From assembly GCF_007097145.1 (NCBI RefSeq), contig NZ_VJVZ01000002.1, positions 434,001 to 498,000 of the forward strand: 64,000 nt of DNA. The letters run 5' to 3'. Below, one piece after another: positions 24,822 through 33,099 of the stretch. The position numbers were made by a program, and so were the translations under genes. The DNA comes from Flavobacterium zepuense. Its GTDB lineage: Bacteria; Bacteroidota; Bacteroidia; Flavobacteriales; Flavobacteriaceae. A model generated the notes under the pieces. That model did no database searches. It had not been told where the DNA came from and saw only the letters and a program-made list of their open reading frames with translations. How positions within the stretch are numbered: position 1 is the first letter of the stretch; every line of letters begins with the position of its first letter.

Positions 24822-26093
24822 CTATAGTTCTAATGCTTTTTTAGGATTGTTATCCATAAGCAGTTCTGTTGGGTTTTCTAAGCCTTCTTTAACCGCTACA
24901 AGGAAACCAACCGACTCACGCCCATCGATGATCCTGTGGTCGTAAGAAAGGGCAACGTACATCATAGGGTGTATCTCTACTTTACCGTTAACGGCAATAG
25001 GGCGCTCTATAATGTTGTGCATACCAAGGATACCGCTTTGCGGAGGATTAATGATAGGGGTAGAAAGCATACTGCCAAACACACCACCATTGGTAATGGT
25101 AAACGTACCCCCTGTCATATCATCTACAGTGATCTGTCCGTCGCGGGCACGTAGTGCAAGGCGTTTAATTTCTGCCTCAATACCACGGAAAGAAAGCGTC
25201 TCGGCATTTCTTACCACCGGTACCATAAGGCCTTTAGGGCCCGATACGGCAATAGAGATATCAACAAAATCGTAAGCCACTTTATAGTCGCCATCCATCA
25301 TAGAGTTAACATCCGGGAACAACTGTAACGCCCTTACAACCGCTTTAGTAAAGAACGACATATAACCTAAGCCTAAACCGCCATGCTTGGCTTTAAAGGC
25401 ATCTTTATACTCGTTTCTAAGCGTGTTAATAGGTGTCATGTTTACCTCGTTAAACGTGGTAAGCATAGCTGTTTCATTCTTGGCAGCCACAAGGCGCTCT
25501 GCCACTTTACGGCGAAGCATAGATAGTTTTGTACGCTCGCTGCCACGGTTACCGTTTGTGGGGGTACCCATAGAAACTTGCTGGTTAGCATTAACCGCAT
25601 CGTCTTTAGTTATCCTTCCGCCTTTACCTGTACCGCTTACGGTTGCAGGGTCAACGCTTTTTTCGTCTAATATTTTTTTAGCAGCCGGAGAAGGAGTACC
25701 CGCAGCATAGCTTTTCTCTGCAGCAGGTGCAGCAGGCTTAGCTTCTTCATTTTTAGGCTCTTCTTTAGGTGCTTCCGGTTTTTTCTCTTCGGCTTTAGGC
25801 GCTTCTTCTTTCTTTTCTTCTTTTGCAGGGGCAGCATCGCCACCACCCGGCTTTTCAGCATCGGTATCAATAAGGCATACTACCTGCCCTACGGCAACAG
25901 CATCGCCTTCTTCTGCCTTTAGAGTAATAATACCTGCTGCTTCGGCAGGAAGCTCCAGGGTTGCTTTATCCGAATCTACTTCGGCAATTGCCTGGTCTTT
26001 CTCTACATAATCACCATCTTTAACCAGCCATGTTGCTATTTCAACTTCTGTAATCGATTCCCCCGGCGAAGGAACTTTCATTTCTAAAATCAT
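24822..26093 (-). CDS. odhB: Dihydrolipoyllysine-residue succinyltransferase, E2 of 2-oxoglutarate dehydrogenase
   Basis: This 423-residue E2 has one lipoyl domain (residues 1-75; lipoylated Lys43 in DSDKATLEL), a long Ala/Pro/Lys/Glu-rich linker (about 78-125), the peripheral-subunit-binding domain (about 128-162: [23 protein letters not shown]) and the catalytic acyltransferase core with [10 protein letters not shown] (His of the HxxxD motif) near residue 395. It transfers the succinyl group to CoA in the TCA cycle. It is 53 bp downstream of odhA on the same strand, and the two are co-transcribed. E3 is not in the window. The single lipoyl domain and length match SucB/OdhB rather than pyruvate dehydrogenase E2. 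Confidence 0.95.
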   Translation of the reverse strand: MILEMKVPSPGESITEVEIATWLVKDGDYVEKDQAIAEVDSDKATLELPAEAAGIITLKAEEGDAVAVGQVVCLIDTDAEKPGGGDAAPAKEEKKEEAPKAEEKKPEAPKEEPKNEEAKPAAPAAEKSYAAGTPSPAAKKILDEKSVDPATVSGTGKGGRITKDDAVNANQQVSMGTPTNGNRGSERTKLSMLRRKVAERLVAAKNETAMLTTFNEVNMTPINTLRNEYKDAFKAKHGGLGLGYMSFFTKAVVRALQLFPDVNSMMDGDYKVAYDFVDISIAVSGPKGLMVPVVRNAETLSFRGIEAEIKRLALRARDGQITVDDMTGGTFTITNGGVFGSMLSTPIINPPQSGILGMHNIIERPIAVNGKVEIHPMMYVALSYDHRIIDGRESVGFLVAVKEGLENPTELLMDNNPKKALEL

Positions 26094-26146
26094 ATTGGTA
26101 TAATTTTATATTGTGTTGCTATATTATTGAAAACTCAAAAATACAA

Positions 26147-28954
26147 TTAATTAAATAAATTCTTATCAAAAACCATTGCTATAGCAGCGGCATGGCGTTT
26201 TTTAGATCGGGTATAACTACCCGCAGCCGGTGCGCTGTATGCTTTAAGCGATGCCACACGAAGTTTTACCTCGGTAAAGTTCATTAGCATATAGCTGTAA
26301 GCACCCATGTTGCGTGGCTCTTCCTGTGCCCATACATAATCATCGGCATTAGGGTATTTGGCTATAATTTCTTTAAGCTGCTCTACCGGTAGTGGGAACA
26401 GTTGCTCTATCCTTACAAAGGCTACATCATCGCGTTTAAGGTTTTCCCTTTCGGCAATAAGGTCGTAATAGAATTTACCGGTACAGAAAACAAGCGTTTT
26501 AACCTTGTCTGCCTGTACAGCAGTATCATCCAGCACTTCCTGGAACGAGCCGTTTGCAAACTCATCTGCCGTAGATACCACAAGCGGGTGGCGCAGTAAA
26601 CTCTTAGGAGTAAACACGATAAGCGGCTTGCGGAACGTGGTTTTCATTTGCCTCCTTAACAGGTGGAAAAAGTTAGCCGGTGTAGTACAATCGGCCACAT
26701 ACATGTTGTGGTTGGCACAAAGTTGCAGGTAACGCTCCATACGGGCGCTGCTGTGCTCTGCACCCTGGCCTTCATAACCGTGTGGCAATAGCATAACCAA
26801 GCCGTTCTGGTTGTTCCATTTATCTTCGGCAGCACTAATGTACTGATCCAGCATTATCTGGGCACCGTTAGAGAAATCTCCAAACTGGGCCTCCCATATG
26901 GTAAGCGCTTTAGGGTTGGCAAGGGCATAACCATAATCAAAACCTACCACAGCATACTCTGACAGTAGTGAATTGAAGATGTTGAATTTACCTTTTGCAT
27001 CTTTAATGTTGTTAAGGGCTACATATTCTTCTTCAGAATCTTCTACCTTAACTACAGCGTGGCGGTGCGAAAAGGTACCCCTCTCTACATCCTGGCCCGA
27101 TATACGCACATCATACCCTTCGGTAAGCAGCGACCCGTAAGCTAAAAGCTCGGCCATGGCCCAGTCCAGCTTATCGGTTTCAAAATACATATTCTTCCTG
27201 TCGTTAACCAGCTTTTGTATCTTGCTTATAAATTTCTTATCGGCAGGAAGCTCTGTTATAACCTTTGCAATATCAGTAAGTATATCTTTAGAGAAAGCAG
27301 TGTTTACTTTTTGAAGCATCACATCGGCACCTGCCTGCTCATAACCTTCCCACTCATTTTGCATAAATGGGGTAATCACGGTAAGGTCTTTTTTACGGGA
27401 AGCCTCAAGGTTCTCCTCCATAACGGCCTTGTATTCTTTCTCCAGCTTGCCTACATAATCTTTATCTATAACACCGGCACCTAAGAGCACATCGGCATAC
27501 AGGTCGCGCGGGTTTTTATGCTTGGCAATTAATTTATAAAGGTTAGGCTGGGTAAAACGTGGCTCATCGCCCTCGTTGTGCCCGTATTTACGGTAGCCTA
27601 AAAGGTCTATAAATACATCAGTACCAAACTCCATCCTGTATTCTAAAGCAAAAAGCATGGCATGTACCACAGCCTCGGCATCATCTGCATTTACATGCAG
27701 TACCGGAGACAAGGTTACCTTTGCCACATCGGTACAATACGTACTTGAGCGGGCATCAAGGTAATTGGTTGTAAAACCTACCTGGTTGTTAACCACTACG
27801 TGAATGGTACCACCTGTTTTATAACCGTCCAGCTTAGCCATCTGAACAATTTCGTATACAATACCCTGGCCTGCAACGGCAGCATCGCCATGCAGTGCTA
27901 TAGGCAGTACTTTGCTAAAATCATCCGGGAAATATTTATCCTGTTTTGCACGGGCAATACCCTCTATAACCGCACCAACAGTTTCTAAGTGCGATGGGTT
28001 TGGCGCAAGGTTAAGGTTTATTTGCTTGCCCTCTTTAGTTACCTTATCGGCTGTAAGCCCAAGGTGGTATTTTACGTCGCCATCAAAAAGGGCGTCATCA
28101 TCATAATCTTTACCGTCGAACTCGCTAAAAATATCTGAAGTTGACTTACCAAATACGTTAGCAAGCACGTTAAGGCGGCCCCTGTGTGCCATACCCATAA
28201 CAAACTGCTCTACACCTTTAGAGGCTGCTGCTTCTATAAGCGCATCGAGCGCCGGTATAAGCGATTCGCCACCCTCTAACGAGAAACGTTTTTGGCCTAC
28301 ATATTTGGTATGAAGAAAGTTCTCAAAAGAAACTGCATCATTAAGTTTACCAAGGATATTTTTCTTTTGGTCGGCATTAAAATCAGGCTGGTTTTGGTTA
28401 ACCGATAGCCTGTTTTGTATCCACTGCCTTGTTTTAGGATCGCGGATGTACATGTACTCTATGCCTATGTGGCCGCAGTACACCTTTTGCAGGTGCTCTA
28501 CAATCTGGGCAAGGGTAGCATTTTCCAGGCCTACTTCTTTACCTGCATCAAAAACAGTGTTAAGGTCGGCATCGCTAAGGCCAAAGTTAGTCAGGTCCAG
28601 CGTGGGGCTAAACGTCCTGCGCTCCCTAACGGGGTTGGTCTTGGTAAAAAGGTGGCCGCGGGTGCGGTACCCCTCTATAAGGCTGATAACCTTAAATTCT
28701 TTTTGAAGTTTTTCGGGTACGCCCGAATAATCAGAAACCGGGGCAGAGGCAGTAGCCTTGGCGGTTTGTGGTTGCTGTTGCAGTGCAGAAGTTACTTCTG
28801 TTGCGCCGGTTCCGTAATCTGAAGCGGCAAAATCAAAACCCTGAAAGAACGCGCGCCAGCTTGGCTCTACGCTATCCGGATTTTCAATATATTGTTCGTA
28901 TAAATCTGCAAAAAAAGCAGTATGTGCTGCGTTTAAAAAGGAAAACCTGTCCAT
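26147..28954 (-). CDS. odhA: 2-oxoglutarate dehydrogenase E1 (decarboxylating)
   Basis: This 935-residue protein is of normal SucA length. The N-terminal SFLNAAHTAFFADLYEQY-type segment (E2-binding) is present. The thiamine-diphosphate region includes HGDAAVAGQGIVYE and VNNQVGFT (Mg/TPP GDx25-30N pattern), with GMAHRGRLNVLANV before it and LPHGYEGQGAEHSS in the pyrimidine domain. It decarboxylates 2-oxoglutarate and succinylates the E2 lipoyl group. It has a clear minus-strand promoter 40-70 bp upstream. The divergent gene at 29070 is an outer-membrane barrel. Confidence 0.96.
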   Translation of the reverse strand: MDRFSFLNAAHTAFFADLYEQYIENPDSVEPSWRAFFQGFDFAASDYGTGATEVTSALQQQPQTAKATASAPVSDYSGVPEKLQKEFKVISLIEGYRTRGHLFTKTNPVRERRTFSPTLDLTNFGLSDADLNTVFDAGKEVGLENATLAQIVEHLQKVYCGHIGIEYMYIRDPKTRQWIQNRLSVNQNQPDFNADQKKNILGKLNDAVSFENFLHTKYVGQKRFSLEGGESLIPALDALIEAAASKGVEQFVMGMAHRGRLNVLANVFGKSTSDIFSEFDGKDYDDDALFDGDVKYHLGLTADKVTKEGKQINLNLAPNPSHLETVGAVIEGIARAKQDKYFPDDFSKVLPIALHGDAAVAGQGIVYEIVQMAKLDGYKTGGTIHVVVNNQVGFTTNYLDARSSTYCTDVAKVTLSPVLHVNADDAEAVVHAMLFALEYRMEFGTDVFIDLLGYRKYGHNEGDEPRFTQPNLYKLIAKHKNPRDLYADVLLGAGVIDKDYVGKLEKEYKAVMEENLEASRKKDLTVITPFMQNEWEGYEQAGADVMLQKVNTAFSKDILTDIAKVITELPADKKFISKIQKLVNDRKNMYFETDKLDWAMAELLAYGSLLTEGYDVRISGQDVERGTFSHRHAVVKVEDSEEEYVALNNIKDAKGKFNIFNSLLSEYAVVGFDYGYALANPKALTIWEAQFGDFSNGAQIMLDQYISAAEDKWNNQNGLVMLLPHGYEGQGAEHSSARMERYLQLCANHNMYVADCTTPANFFHLLRRQMKTTFRKPLIVFTPKSLLRHPLVVSTADEFANGSFQEVLDDTAVQADKVKTLVFCTGKFYYDLIAERENLKRDDVAFVRIEQLFPLPVEQLKEIIAKYPNADDYVWAQEEPRNMGAYSYMLMNFTEVKLRVASLKAYSAPAAGSYTRSKKRHAAAIAMVFDKNLFN

Positions 28955-28993
28955 ACGTGTGTGTTTGTGACCGTGTTTTTAAAAAATTCAATG

Positions 28994-29024
28994 CAAAAGT
29001 ACAATAATTGTAAACATCTTTCAA
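28994..29024 (-). promoter_or_regulatory. odhAB promoter
   Basis: On the minus strand TTG (29024-29022), 20-nt spacer, TACTTTTG (29001-28994). This is an exact Bacteroidota promoter layout, giving a leader of about 36 nt before the odhA ATG. Confidence 0.8.
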
Positions 29025-29069
29025 CGATTTTTATATATTTATGCTTAGTAAATATACACAGCAGCCACT

Positions 29070-29615
29070 ATGAAATCATACTTTGTATTTTCCTTAACAA
29101 AATTGCTCACAACAGCAGCCTTTGCGCTGGCCGTTAGCACTGTTAGCGCACAGGAAACCGACTTTTGGAGCCATGTGCGTTTTGGCGGTTCGCTGGGTGC
29201 GGGTTTTGGCAGCGGTTATACCGATGTTAGCCTTGCACCGGGCGCTATTTACCAGTTTAACGAGTATGTGGCTTTAGGCGCCGGTTTACAGGGTACCTAT
29301 GTGCACCAAAAGAGCTATTATGATGCTTATTTATACGGCGGATCTGTAATAGGGCTTTTTAACCCGATACCGGAGGTGCAGCTATCGGTTGAAGTGGAGC
29401 AACTGCGCGTTAACCTTGATGTGGATGAGCGCTACGCCGAGTATTATGGCGACCTGAATTTTAAGGACCGTAATTTTTGGAATACTGCCCTGTTTGTGGG
29501 TGCAGGCTATGCCATGGATAATGTAACCATTGGCGTGCGCTATAATGTGCTTTTTAACGACCGCGACCTGGTGTACAGTGATGCCCTTATGCCTTTTGTA
29601 CGGGTTTATTTTTGA
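29070..29615 (+). CDS. Small outer-membrane beta-barrel protein
   Basis: This 181-residue protein has a signal peptide ending at STVSAQE. The mature part is made of alternating amphipathic strands rich in Gly and aromatics (VRFGGSLGAGFGSGY, YVALGAGLQGTYV, TALFVGAGYAMDNV, VTIGVRYNVLF) and ends in Phe (MPFVRVYF), the classic barrel C-terminus. It is probably an eight-strand barrel. From memory, similar genes next to odhA in Flavobacterium are sometimes labelled alpha-ketoglutarate decarboxylase by association; nothing in the sequence supports an enzyme. The role is unknown. Confidence 0.8.
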   Translation: MKSYFVFSLTKLLTTAAFALAVSTVSAQETDFWSHVRFGGSLGAGFGSGYTDVSLAPGAIYQFNEYVALGAGLQGTYVHQKSYYDAYLYGGSVIGLFNPIPEVQLSVEVEQLRVNLDVDERYAEYYGDLNFKDRNFWNTALFVGAGYAMDNVTIGVRYNVLFNDRDLVYSDALMPFVRVYF

Positions 29616-29682
29616 GGAAGAATGGAACGCGGATTGCACGGATGCTGCGCAGGCGCGGGTTTGCACGGGTTTCTTTACGCCC

Positions 29683-29810
29683 CGTCATTGCGAGCGGAGT
29701 GCAACGGAGCGCGGCAATCTCACAGGTAGCTTAATAACGTTTTTCCATACCATTCTAAATTAGTTACGAATGAGATTGCCACGCTCCGTTGCACTCCGCT
29801 CGCAATGACG
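29683..29810. repeat. 39-nt inverted repeat (CGTCATTGCGAG...GCAATCTC family)
   Basis: Left arm 29683-29721 and right arm 29772-29810 are reverse complements over 39 nt with one mismatch that would form a G-U pair in RNA, enclosing 50 nt. Arms start CGTCATTGCGAGCGGAGTGC and end GCAATCTC. The same end motif is familiar from dispersed palindromic repeats in many Bacteroidota and other bacteria. It lies 68 nt after the barrel gene, in a 572-nt non-coding gap (29616-30187). Confidence 0.88.
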
Positions 29811-30022
29811 AACCGGATAAATTTCTTTTGGTAAGATAACATAAAAATTATCGTTTAATAAATCACAAAAGAAATTTTACAAATTTGCTTGCGAAACTTT
29901 GTAATTTGTTTTTTTAAATAACTTTTACAAAAAAGTGCGAAAGAAATTTCAGTTTTTATTGAAGAAAAAATTCCTGAAAAATCCCACTTTAAATTTAATT
30001 ATGAAAAATAACCATCTCAAAG

Positions 30023-30125
30023 TCCAAAAGTGAAATATTAAGGCATTTGTAAGTTTAACGCTACTTATTATAGCGAAAAATCATGCTTTTTTAGGCAATC
30101 CAAAATCCAAAAGTGAAATATTAAG
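30023..30125. repeat. 20-bp exact direct repeats in AT-rich spacer
   Basis: TCCAAAAGTGAAATATTAAG occurs at 30023-30042 and 30106-30125, period 83 nt. The surrounding region 29820-30187 is AT-rich, with no reading frame, no promoter I trust and no recognisable RNA. Confidence 0.7.
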
Positions 30126-30187
30126 CCCTTTTTGGGATAAATTTTCCCATTTTAAGCAAAATTGAAAATCTAAACTGCAATCGAAAA

Positions 30188-30541
30188 TCAATACTTATTC
30201 CTGAACCATACTTTTTGCCATTCCCTTTTTAAGATCAGGAACGAAACCTGCTCGGCAAGGTCGGCTATATCGCTGCCGTTTAAGGCTTTAATGTCTTTTT
30301 CGGGCACATCTATAATGTATAGCAGGTTAAGGTATTCGGCAAATTTATGCTGGATAAGGCTGTATATCTTATCCTGAAGCGTTAGTTTTAAGTTGATTGG
30401 CGAAATTTCTTCATCCATATCAACCGATTCGTTGGCCAACGTAAGGTCTTTATTTAGCTGCGCAACTAACTGAATATAAAGCTTTTCCTTTTGTGCTTCA
30501 CTAAGCAGGAGGTCGGTATTGGGCGGTGGTGTAAATATCAT
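30188..30541 (-). CDS. Conserved-looking hypothetical protein, coupled to polyprenyl synthase
   Basis: This 117-residue protein is mostly helical and acidic, with no signal peptide, membrane segment or cysteine motif. The N-terminus MIFTPPPNTDLLLSEAQKE precedes helices with LYIQLVAQLNKDLTLANE and SLIQHKFAEYLNLLYIIDVPE; the C-terminus is basic-aromatic (REWQKVWFRNKY). Its ATG overlaps the stop of the polyprenyl synthase gene by 4 bp (ATGA), a strong sign of translational coupling. I do not recognise a domain. The coupling suggests a shared context, perhaps an accessory or unrelated housekeeping factor. Confidence 0.65.
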   Translation of the reverse strand: MIFTPPPNTDLLLSEAQKEKLYIQLVAQLNKDLTLANESVDMDEEISPINLKLTLQDKIYSLIQHKFAEYLNLLYIIDVPEKDIKALNGSDIADLAEQVSFLILKREWQKVWFRNKY

Positions 30542-31506
30542 ACTTTTCTGAGCATCAGGTTCTCGCCAAATTTGCGGAGTAACTGTTTCTTATCGGATTC
30601 AATATCCATGCCATCTAATGTGGCGAAAGCTTTTAAAGTGTATTGTTCTATAGCACTGGTAGTTAGCTCATCGGCCCCCGTAGCGATAAAGATGTCTTTA
30701 ACCGCTGCTATCTTAGTTGTATTGTCCTCAGGCTGAGTGGCAAACCATTGTAGTAAGTCGTTTTTATGTTGGTTATGCTCCAGTGCTTTTAGGTATAAAT
30801 AGGTCTTTTTATTCTCTATAATATCGCCACCTACCTGTTTCCCAAAGGTTTCCGGGTTGCCAAAGGCATCCAGGTAGTCGTCCTGTAGCTGGAACGCTAT
30901 CCCTAAATTAAGCCCAAAGTTGTAGATGCGCTCGCAGTTTTCCTTAGATGTACCGGCTACAATGGCCCCCATTTTCATAGCAGCACCTACTAAAACCGCT
31001 GTTTTGTACTCTATCATTTTAAGGTATTCCGGCAACGAAACATCGCTACGGGTCTCAAAATCAACATCCCACTGTTGGCCTTCACAAACTTCGAGCGCCG
31101 TTTTGCTGAATAATTTTGCCAGCTCTTTAAAGGTAGCAGGCTCATATTGTTCAAAATACTGGTAGGCCAATATGAGCATTGCATCGCCGGAAAGTATCCC
31201 CGTATTGATGTTCCACTTTTCATGAACCGTCTGATTACCACGCCTTAACGGGGCATCATCCATAATATCATCATGAACCAAAGAGAAATTATGAAAGATC
31301 TCTACCGCAACGGCGGCAGGCAAGGCAGCACGGCAATCGGCATTAAAGATCTCTGCAGCCATAAGGGTAAGCACCGGGCGCATCCTTTTACCGCCAAGCG
31401 ATAAAATGTAATTTACTGGATCATAAAGGTTTGCGGGTTCTTTATTTATAGTTGCATTTGCAAAATAGTCTGTAATAACTTGCTGGTAGTGCCCAATGGG
31501 TTGCAT
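30538..31506 (-). CDS. Polyprenyl diphosphate synthase (trans-isoprenyl synthase)
   Basis: This 322-residue all-helical isoprenoid synthase has both aspartate-rich motifs: DDIMD (residues 79-83, in LVHDDIMDDAPLRRG) and DDYLD (209-213, in FQLQDDYLDAFG). GGKRMRP (39-45) and the Lys-Thr of EYKTA complete the diphosphate-binding set. It condenses isopentenyl diphosphate with allylic diphosphates to make farnesyl/geranylgeranyl or longer chains for quinone side chains, carotenoids or cell-wall lipid carriers. Residues before the first motif (FHNFSLV) have bulky side chains that would favour a short-to-medium product, but chain length cannot be set from sequence. It is followed by an overlapping hypothetical gene. 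Confidence 0.9.
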   Translation of the reverse strand: MQPIGHYQQVITDYFANATINKEPANLYDPVNYILSLGGKRMRPVLTLMAAEIFNADCRAALPAAVAVEIFHNFSLVHDDIMDDAPLRRGNQTVHEKWNINTGILSGDAMLILAYQYFEQYEPATFKELAKLFSKTALEVCEGQQWDVDFETRSDVSLPEYLKMIEYKTAVLVGAAMKMGAIVAGTSKENCERIYNFGLNLGIAFQLQDDYLDAFGNPETFGKQVGGDIIENKKTYLYLKALEHNQHKNDLLQWFATQPEDNTTKIAAVKDIFIATGADELTTSAIEQYTLKAFATLDGMDIESDKKQLLRKFGENLMLRKV

Positions 31507-31712
31507 GAAGTATTTTTTTGCTAAATTAAGTCATTCCAACTTCTTATCAAAAACTGCGCTGCTATTCTTAACACCAAACAGGGGTTTAAATAACTAACAG
31601 CCATAATTATTATACAAACGCCATTGGTATAATACCACAGTATTTTAGGCTGTTAACGAATACAAACTACCAATTTTGTATTGTTAAACATTTAAAATTT
31701 AATAAAAACTTT

Positions 31713-31753
31713 GGAAACTATTTAGGTTTTTAAAGTTTCCTTATTTACCTTTG
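31713..31753 (+). promoter_or_regulatory. Promoter and candidate TetR operator
   Basis: TACCTTTG (31746-31753) is an exact -7 element; -33 is poor. GGAAACT (31713-31719) and AGTTTCC (31734-31740) form an inverted repeat just upstream, over the -33 region, in the right place for autoregulation by the TetR protein at 31775. Confidence 0.55.
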
Positions 31754-31774
31754 CGCCTCAATTTGAGAACTATA

Positions 31775-32389
31775 ATGAAAGAGACCATATTAATAAAAGC
31801 TACTGAAATGTTCCTATCGCTTGGTTTTAAAAGTGTGACAATGGATGATATTGCTGCCGAACTGGGCATCTCTAAAAAAACCATTTACCAGCACTTTGAA
31901 AACAAGAATGATTTGGTTGAAGCCACTGCTAATCATCTTTTTGAAACCATCTCTACAGGTATTGATGCCATTTGCCAGATAGACCAAAGCCCTATACAGG
32001 AGTTTTTTGTAGTTAGGCAGTATTTGCAGGGAGTATTAAAGAACGATACTGCATCGCCCGATCATCAATTGCAAAAATTTTACCCTAAAATTCATGCCTG
32101 CCTCCGTATCAAACAATTTGAAAAACTGCATGGCTGCATGTTAAACAATTTAGAGCGCGGTGTAAAGGAAGGGCTTTACAGAGCCGGCCTTAATATTGAG
32201 TTTGCAGCACGAATTTACTTTACCGGCCTTACCGGAATTAAGGATGACGAAATTTTCCCTAAAACCATGTATAACATGGAAACCCTTACAATTCAATACC
32301 TTGAATATCATTTACGAGGCATCGTTTCCGAAAGAGGACTGGCAGAGCTTACGAAAACCATTGCGGAAAATAATTTTAAAAAAAATTAA
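31775..32389 (+). CDS. TetR/AcrR-family regulator (first of two)
   Basis: This 204-residue protein starts at ATG 31775 (MKETILIKATEMFLSLGF); an in-frame TTG further up lies in the -7 element. The N-terminal HTH reads VTMDDIAAELGISKKTIYQHFENKNDLVEA, typical of TetR (recognition segment SKKTIYQHF). The C-terminal ligand domain is diverged and helical. It is followed 75 bp later by a second TetR gene and then an RND efflux operon. It may control its own promoter and perhaps the efflux system. The ligand is unknown. Confidence 0.88.
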   Translation: MKETILIKATEMFLSLGFKSVTMDDIAAELGISKKTIYQHFENKNDLVEATANHLFETISTGIDAICQIDQSPIQEFFVVRQYLQGVLKNDTASPDHQLQKFYPKIHACLRIKQFEKLHGCMLNNLERGVKEGLYRAGLNIEFAARIYFTGLTGIKDDEIFPKTMYNMETLTIQYLEYHLRGIVSERGLAELTKTIAENNFKKN

Positions 32390-32393
32390 AATA

Positions 32394-32446
32394 TTGATTT
32401 GCGTTTCGAAAAAAGCAATAATTTTGCATTTGACAATTATGTCAAA
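32394..32446 (+). promoter_or_regulatory. Promoter with TetR-type palindrome at the start site
   Basis: TTG (32394-32396), 22-nt spacer, TAATTTTG (32419-32426). Immediately downstream TTTGACA-ATTA-TGTCAAA (32429-32446) is a perfect inverted repeat covering the predicted start site near 32430, 19 nt before the ATG of the second TetR gene. Probable autorepressor operator of the efflux operon. Confidence 0.75.
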
Positions 32447-32464
32447 CATTAATGTTAAACAAAT

Positions 32465-33061
32465 ATGTCAGCGAAAGCCACAGATACAGATACCGAGCAA
32501 TTAATTAAAGACACCGCTAAGAAAGTGTTCTTTAGCGAAGGCCGCTTTAATGCTACCACCCAGGAAATTGCAGATGCCGCAGGAGTAAACCGCACACTGA
32601 TAAACTATTACTTCCGCTCGCGGAACAACCTCTTTGATATTGTTTTTCAGGACGCACAGGTACAGGAGCATGACATGATGGAGAAAATTATTTTTTCTAA
32701 CCTGTCATTCAAAGAGAAGCTGAGTCAGCACCTTGATGTGTTTTTTGAACAGACCAAAAAATACCCTTACCTGGAAATTTATATGGTTACCCAAATGAAC
32801 CAGGGTAACTGCTATAAAGACAAGGAGCACATGAACATGCTACTGGATAAGTTTTACCTGGAAGTAGCTGTAGAAATGGAAAAAGGCAATATAGAGCGTA
32901 TGAGGCCGGAGCAGTTTGTACTCAACTTTGTGTCGCTAATGTCGTTCCCGGTTTCTATGAGGCCATTGTTGCAGGAAACCATGGGCTTTACTAAAGAAGG
33001 CTACGACAAGCTTTTAGAAGAGCGTAAAGACGTGATTATGAATACCCTTTTTATAAAATAA
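32465..33061 (+). CDS. TetR-family repressor of the efflux operon (second TetR)
   Basis: This 198-residue TetR protein has the N-terminal HTH at about residues 27-47 (TTQEIADAAGVNRTLINYYFRSRNN broken by function as TTQEIADAAGVN and RTLINYYFRS). A helical effector domain follows. It is the gene immediately before tolC-adaptor-RND (38-bp gap to the TolC gene), the standard layout of a local repressor like AcrR or TtgR. A palindrome at its own start site fits this. It is likely released by hydrophobic drugs or membrane-active compounds; this is inferred from context. Confidence 0.88.
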   Translation: MSAKATDTDTEQLIKDTAKKVFFSEGRFNATTQEIADAAGVNRTLINYYFRSRNNLFDIVFQDAQVQEHDMMEKIIFSNLSFKEKLSQHLDVFFEQTKKYPYLEIYMVTQMNQGNCYKDKEHMNMLLDKFYLEVAVEMEKGNIERMRPEQFVLNFVSLMSFPVSMRPLLQETMGFTKEGYDKLLEERKDVIMNTLFIK

Positions 33062-33099
33062 ATACATACATCAATTCAATTAACAACTGTTATTATACA

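Noticed and set aside
29530..29763. 77-codon frame extending from the barrel gene into the inverted repeat
   Set aside because: It is out of frame with the barrel protein and its second half is repeat sequence.
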